Shown piece after piece: positions 61,867 through 64,000 of a stretch of 64,000 nt of DNA. Each line of letters starts with the position of its first letter. Positions within the stretch are counted from its first letter, which is position 1. The translations under genes and the position numbers were made by a program. The stretch is from assembly GCA_019856515.1 (NCBI GenBank), contig CP082230.1:1984001-2048000 (forward strand). The letters are read 5' to 3'. Under the pieces are notes generated by a model, which was not told the DNA's origin, made no database searches, and saw only the letters and a program-made list of their open reading frames with translations. Source of the stretch: Prolixibacteraceae bacterium (GTDB taxonomy: Bacteria > Bacteroidota > Bacteroidia > Bacteroidales > Prolixibacteraceae).

Positions 61867-63849
61867 ATGCTTATGAAGAAAATTTACATGTTCATTATTT
61901 TCATGGTTACTTTGAGTCACGTATCGGCTCAATCTCAACAGACTGATGCAAAAACATCAATTCGTTTTGATGGTACAAAGAAGGGAGTAATAACCATGCC
62001 TAATCTAAAAAGTAGTTTAGGAACCTCTTTAGATGAATTTACCATTGAATTTTGGTGTAAAAGATATCGAGAGCCTCAACTCGATAAATGGGGACACTAT
62101 ATAAAGATTGGTCTATCTGGCGGAAAAGGGTTAGGGATACAAGTACCAAAATTTGGAGGCTTTAACCTTGTTTTTGGAAATGGGGCTGGTCAAAAACCTG
62201 TCTACAGACAGGTTAAGAATACGGCGGAGATGAGTGAGTGGACGCATGTTGCATGGGTCTATAAGAATGCACAGTTTCATGCTTACATTAATGGTGAAGC
62301 TGTTCCTTGTCATTTCGGTAGGCATGACATACCAACATCTATAGAGCTTGGAGATACTTATGTTGTTGGAGATAAGACGGGAACAAACATGAGGTCTCTA
62401 CGTGTATGGAAAAAGGCAAGAACCTCTGATCAAATCCAACAAAACTATAATAAAGAAGTTTCTACAAATAGTAATCTTGTGGTTCACTACACGATGCAAG
62501 ATAACGACATGCCATATAATGTTATAGATACAAGTGGAAATCAATTGGATGGAACAATATCAACATCATCTACAACGAAATACGAAAGTGACATAGTTAC
62601 CCCTACTACAGGAAAAGGTAACCGTATTGTAGGATATTTACCATACTATAGAATGTCGAATGTATCAGAAGAACAGGTATCATTATTGACAGACGTGGTT
62701 ATCTTCTCAGTATTCCCAAATCCAAATACAGGAGAAATTCAGATCTCAAAATACGATAAGAATGGGAAACGAATTTTTAAACATCAGAAAGGTGGCTCTG
62801 GTCTAAAGCAAGCAGATATTGAAAGAGTCGTTTCCTATTGTGACACCCATGGAGTTAAAGCACATCTATGTATTGGCGGAGGAGATTATGCCTTGCCATT
62901 TAGACGATTGGTTGACAATGGAAATGCTAAAAAATTTGCAGAGAATCTCACCAATTTATGTATTGAATTAGGTCTTGATGGTGTAGATGTTGATTGGGAA
63001 TTCCCAAGTTATAGTGATTTAAACAAGGTTGACCTCTTGTTTCAAACTCTATATAATCATCTAACACCAAACAACTTGTCTCTTTCAGGTGCATTCTCAA
63101 GTTATGAATACTCACAGAAACCTAGTATCTTATCAGCTGTTCGCAACGAACCGTTGTTAGACCTTATTAATGTGATGGGATATGTAAACACAATGGGTGG
63201 AATATACAGAGCTGAGAATGTGTTTGTGAAAAAATACAAACTTCCTAAAGAAAAAGTCATTGCAGGTGTTCCTTTTTATACTTTCCCTAAAGTAAATGTA
63301 ATGACCTACAATAAGATGGTTTCGACTGCTAAAGCTGCAGGTAAAGTAATTACTCCAGAAATGAATTCCATCACACTTAATGGTAAAGTGTATAATTATA
63401 ATGGGGTAAATCTTGTAAAGAAAAAAACTCGCTATTGTAAAAACAAATTAGGAGGAGTAATGATTTGGGAGATTGGACAAGATATGCCTGCAGATAATGA
63501 TTTTTCACTCTTAGCAGCAATAAACCAAGTGATGAACGAAGGGGAAGTAAAAACAAAGAGTGGCGATCTATTCTCAGAAGAGCTGTCAAAAAGAGACAAT
63601 ATAATGGATGCTAATACTGTAATCTATCCTTCAAATATTATTGACCATTTCAATATTCGTTTAGCGGAGCAAGGTCAATATAGAGTTGAAGTCTTCAATG
63701 CGCAAGGAAAACAGGTAGCAAGCAAGAGATACACCTTGTTTAGTAATGATGAACAAAGAGTGCCTCTTATTGTCCCATCTGGAGTATATATTGTGATGAT
63801 ATATGACGACACGAATAAGTTGATCCATAAATCTAAACTAATAAGATAA
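61867..63849 (+). CDS. LamG-like + GH18 + T9SS-sorted secreted glycosidase
   Basis: 660 residues. A signal peptide (MFIIFMVTLSHVSA) precedes a concanavalin/LamG-like domain (about 30-240, TIEFWCKRYREP, EWTHVAWVYKNAQFHAYINGE, MRSLRVWKKART). A GH18 barrel follows (252-560, GYLPYYRM, LCIGGGD, DGVDVDWEFP with Glu378). The end (about 585-660, IDHFNIRLAEQGQYRVEVFNAQGKQV, PSGVYIVMIYDD, KSKLIR) is a T9SS type A sorting domain. It would act outside the cell on beta-1,4-GlcNAc polymers, with LamG binding the chain. The GH18 part is a paralogue of the smaller GH18 at 51,788. Confidence 0.93.
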   Translation: MLMKKIYMFIIFMVTLSHVSAQSQQTDAKTSIRFDGTKKGVITMPNLKSSLGTSLDEFTIEFWCKRYREPQLDKWGHYIKIGLSGGKGLGIQVPKFGGFNLVFGNGAGQKPVYRQVKNTAEMSEWTHVAWVYKNAQFHAYINGEAVPCHFGRHDIPTSIELGDTYVVGDKTGTNMRSLRVWKKARTSDQIQQNYNKEVSTNSNLVVHYTMQDNDMPYNVIDTSGNQLDGTISTSSTTKYESDIVTPTTGKGNRIVGYLPYYRMSNVSEEQVSLLTDVVIFSVFPNPNTGEIQISKYDKNGKRIFKHQKGGSGLKQADIERVVSYCDTHGVKAHLCIGGGDYALPFRRLVDNGNAKKFAENLTNLCIELGLDGVDVDWEFPSYSDLNKVDLLFQTLYNHLTPNNLSLSGAFSSYEYSQKPSILSAVRNEPLLDLINVMGYVNTMGGIYRAENVFVKKYKLPKEKVIAGVPFYTFPKVNVMTYNKMVSTAKAAGKVITPEMNSITLNGKVYNYNGVNLVKKKTRYCKNKLGGVMIWEIGQDMPADNDFSLLAAINQVMNEGEVKTKSGDLFSEELSKRDNIMDANTVIYPSNIIDHFNIRLAEQGQYRVEVFNAQGKQVASKRYTLFSNDEQRVPLIVPSGVYIVMIYDDTNKLIHKSKLIR

Positions 63850-63863
63850 TTATTATAATGCGC

Positions 63864-63889
63864 AAAGAGGGAGAAAAGTCTCCCTCTTT
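63864..63889 (+). terminator. Hairpin after the LamG-GH18 gene
   Basis: AAAGAGGGAG pairs perfectly with CTCCCTCTTT around AAAAGT. Only a short T-rich tail follows, so it may be a weak terminator or a mRNA stabiliser between this gene and the next. Confidence 0.7.
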
Positions 63890-63906
63890 CATTTATCTCA
63901 ACAACA

Positions 63907-64000
63907 ATGAAAAACACACTCTTTTTGAAATTCGTTATATGTCTGGCCTTTCTTATGGCTGGTCATAATGTGAAAGCACAAAAAAAATCACCCAATGTCG
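63907..64000 (+). CDS. Start of an exported protein, cut by the window edge
   Basis: Open from the ATG at 63,907 to the right edge (31 codons). The sequence is a signal peptide (LFLKFVICLAFLMAGHNVKA) followed by QKKSPN. It lies 57 nt after the GH18 stop on the same strand, so a further exported glycan enzyme or sulfatase is likely. Only the N terminus is visible, so the product cannot be named. Confidence 0.7.
   Translation, partial: MKNTLFLKFVICLAFLMAGHNVKAQKKSPNV

Overview
The window is AT-rich DNA from a member of the Bacteroidota. The evidence is a PorQ gene next to cmk, C-terminal type IX secretion (T9SS) sorting domains, a hybrid two-component regulator with beta-propeller sensor, lipoproteins and sulfatases of the carbohydrate-utilisation type, and weak or absent Shine-Dalgarno sequences. 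A marine Marinilabiliales-like lineage is my guess, not something the sequence proves. No rRNA, tRNA or CRISPR array was seen.

Positions 1-17,030 hold a defence island read almost entirely leftward. A type I restriction-modification locus (hsdM, hsdS, hsdR) is split open. Between hsdM and hsdS lie a compact CBASS (HNH-SAVED effector Cap5, CD-NTase, stand-alone E2-like protein), a metallophosphoesterase bracketed by hairpins, and an overlapping pair made of a winged-helix protein and an AbiEii-like nucleotidyltransferase. The hsdR end carries a small membrane protein, a YgjP-type metallopeptidase and a membrane protein broken by an in-frame stop. A lone half-length HsdS, a DUF2188 protein and a zinc-ribbon protein lie upstream. 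Transposase genes bound the island: an ISAs1-type gene at the left edge and a complete ISAs1-like element (17,051-18,270) with a 10-bp target duplication.

Positions 18,270-22,550 are debris (an HTH remnant, a possible toxin tail), a biotin-ligase-N-like lipoprotein, and a complete IS4-type element (20,868-22,449) with perfect 16-bp ends inserted between that gene and its terminator. Two near-identical GAAA-loop terminators occur here. Positions 22,552-28,138 encode a leftward surface-structure cluster: two duplicated tail-collar proteins, an exported fibre with 61-residue repeats, a T9SS-sorted protein and an outer-membrane barrel. An IS30 transposase follows.

Positions 29,700-45,450 are mainly core metabolism: an OpuAC-type binding lipoprotein; pfkA, ispH, cmk and porQ; a complete biotin operon (bioB-A-F-G-C-D) preceded by a 14-bp-stem hairpin; a second phosphofructokinase of the GGNGT/PKTIDND type; and a nitrilase fused to 5-formyltetrahydrofolate cyclo-ligase. 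A 250-bp near-perfect inverted repeat follows at 45,498-45,747.

Positions 46,200-64,000 hold a scramblase-like protein, then an amino-sugar glycan degradation region: exported GH65 of PGGHG type, an unusual ABC ATPase/membrane protein pair, GH18, a Cys-type sulfatase, a hybrid two-component regulator, GH20, and a LamG-GH18-T9SS protein. No SusC/SusD pair is visible in the window. Together these would cut, desulfate and trim N-acetylglucosamine-containing polymers such as chitin or host-type glycans.
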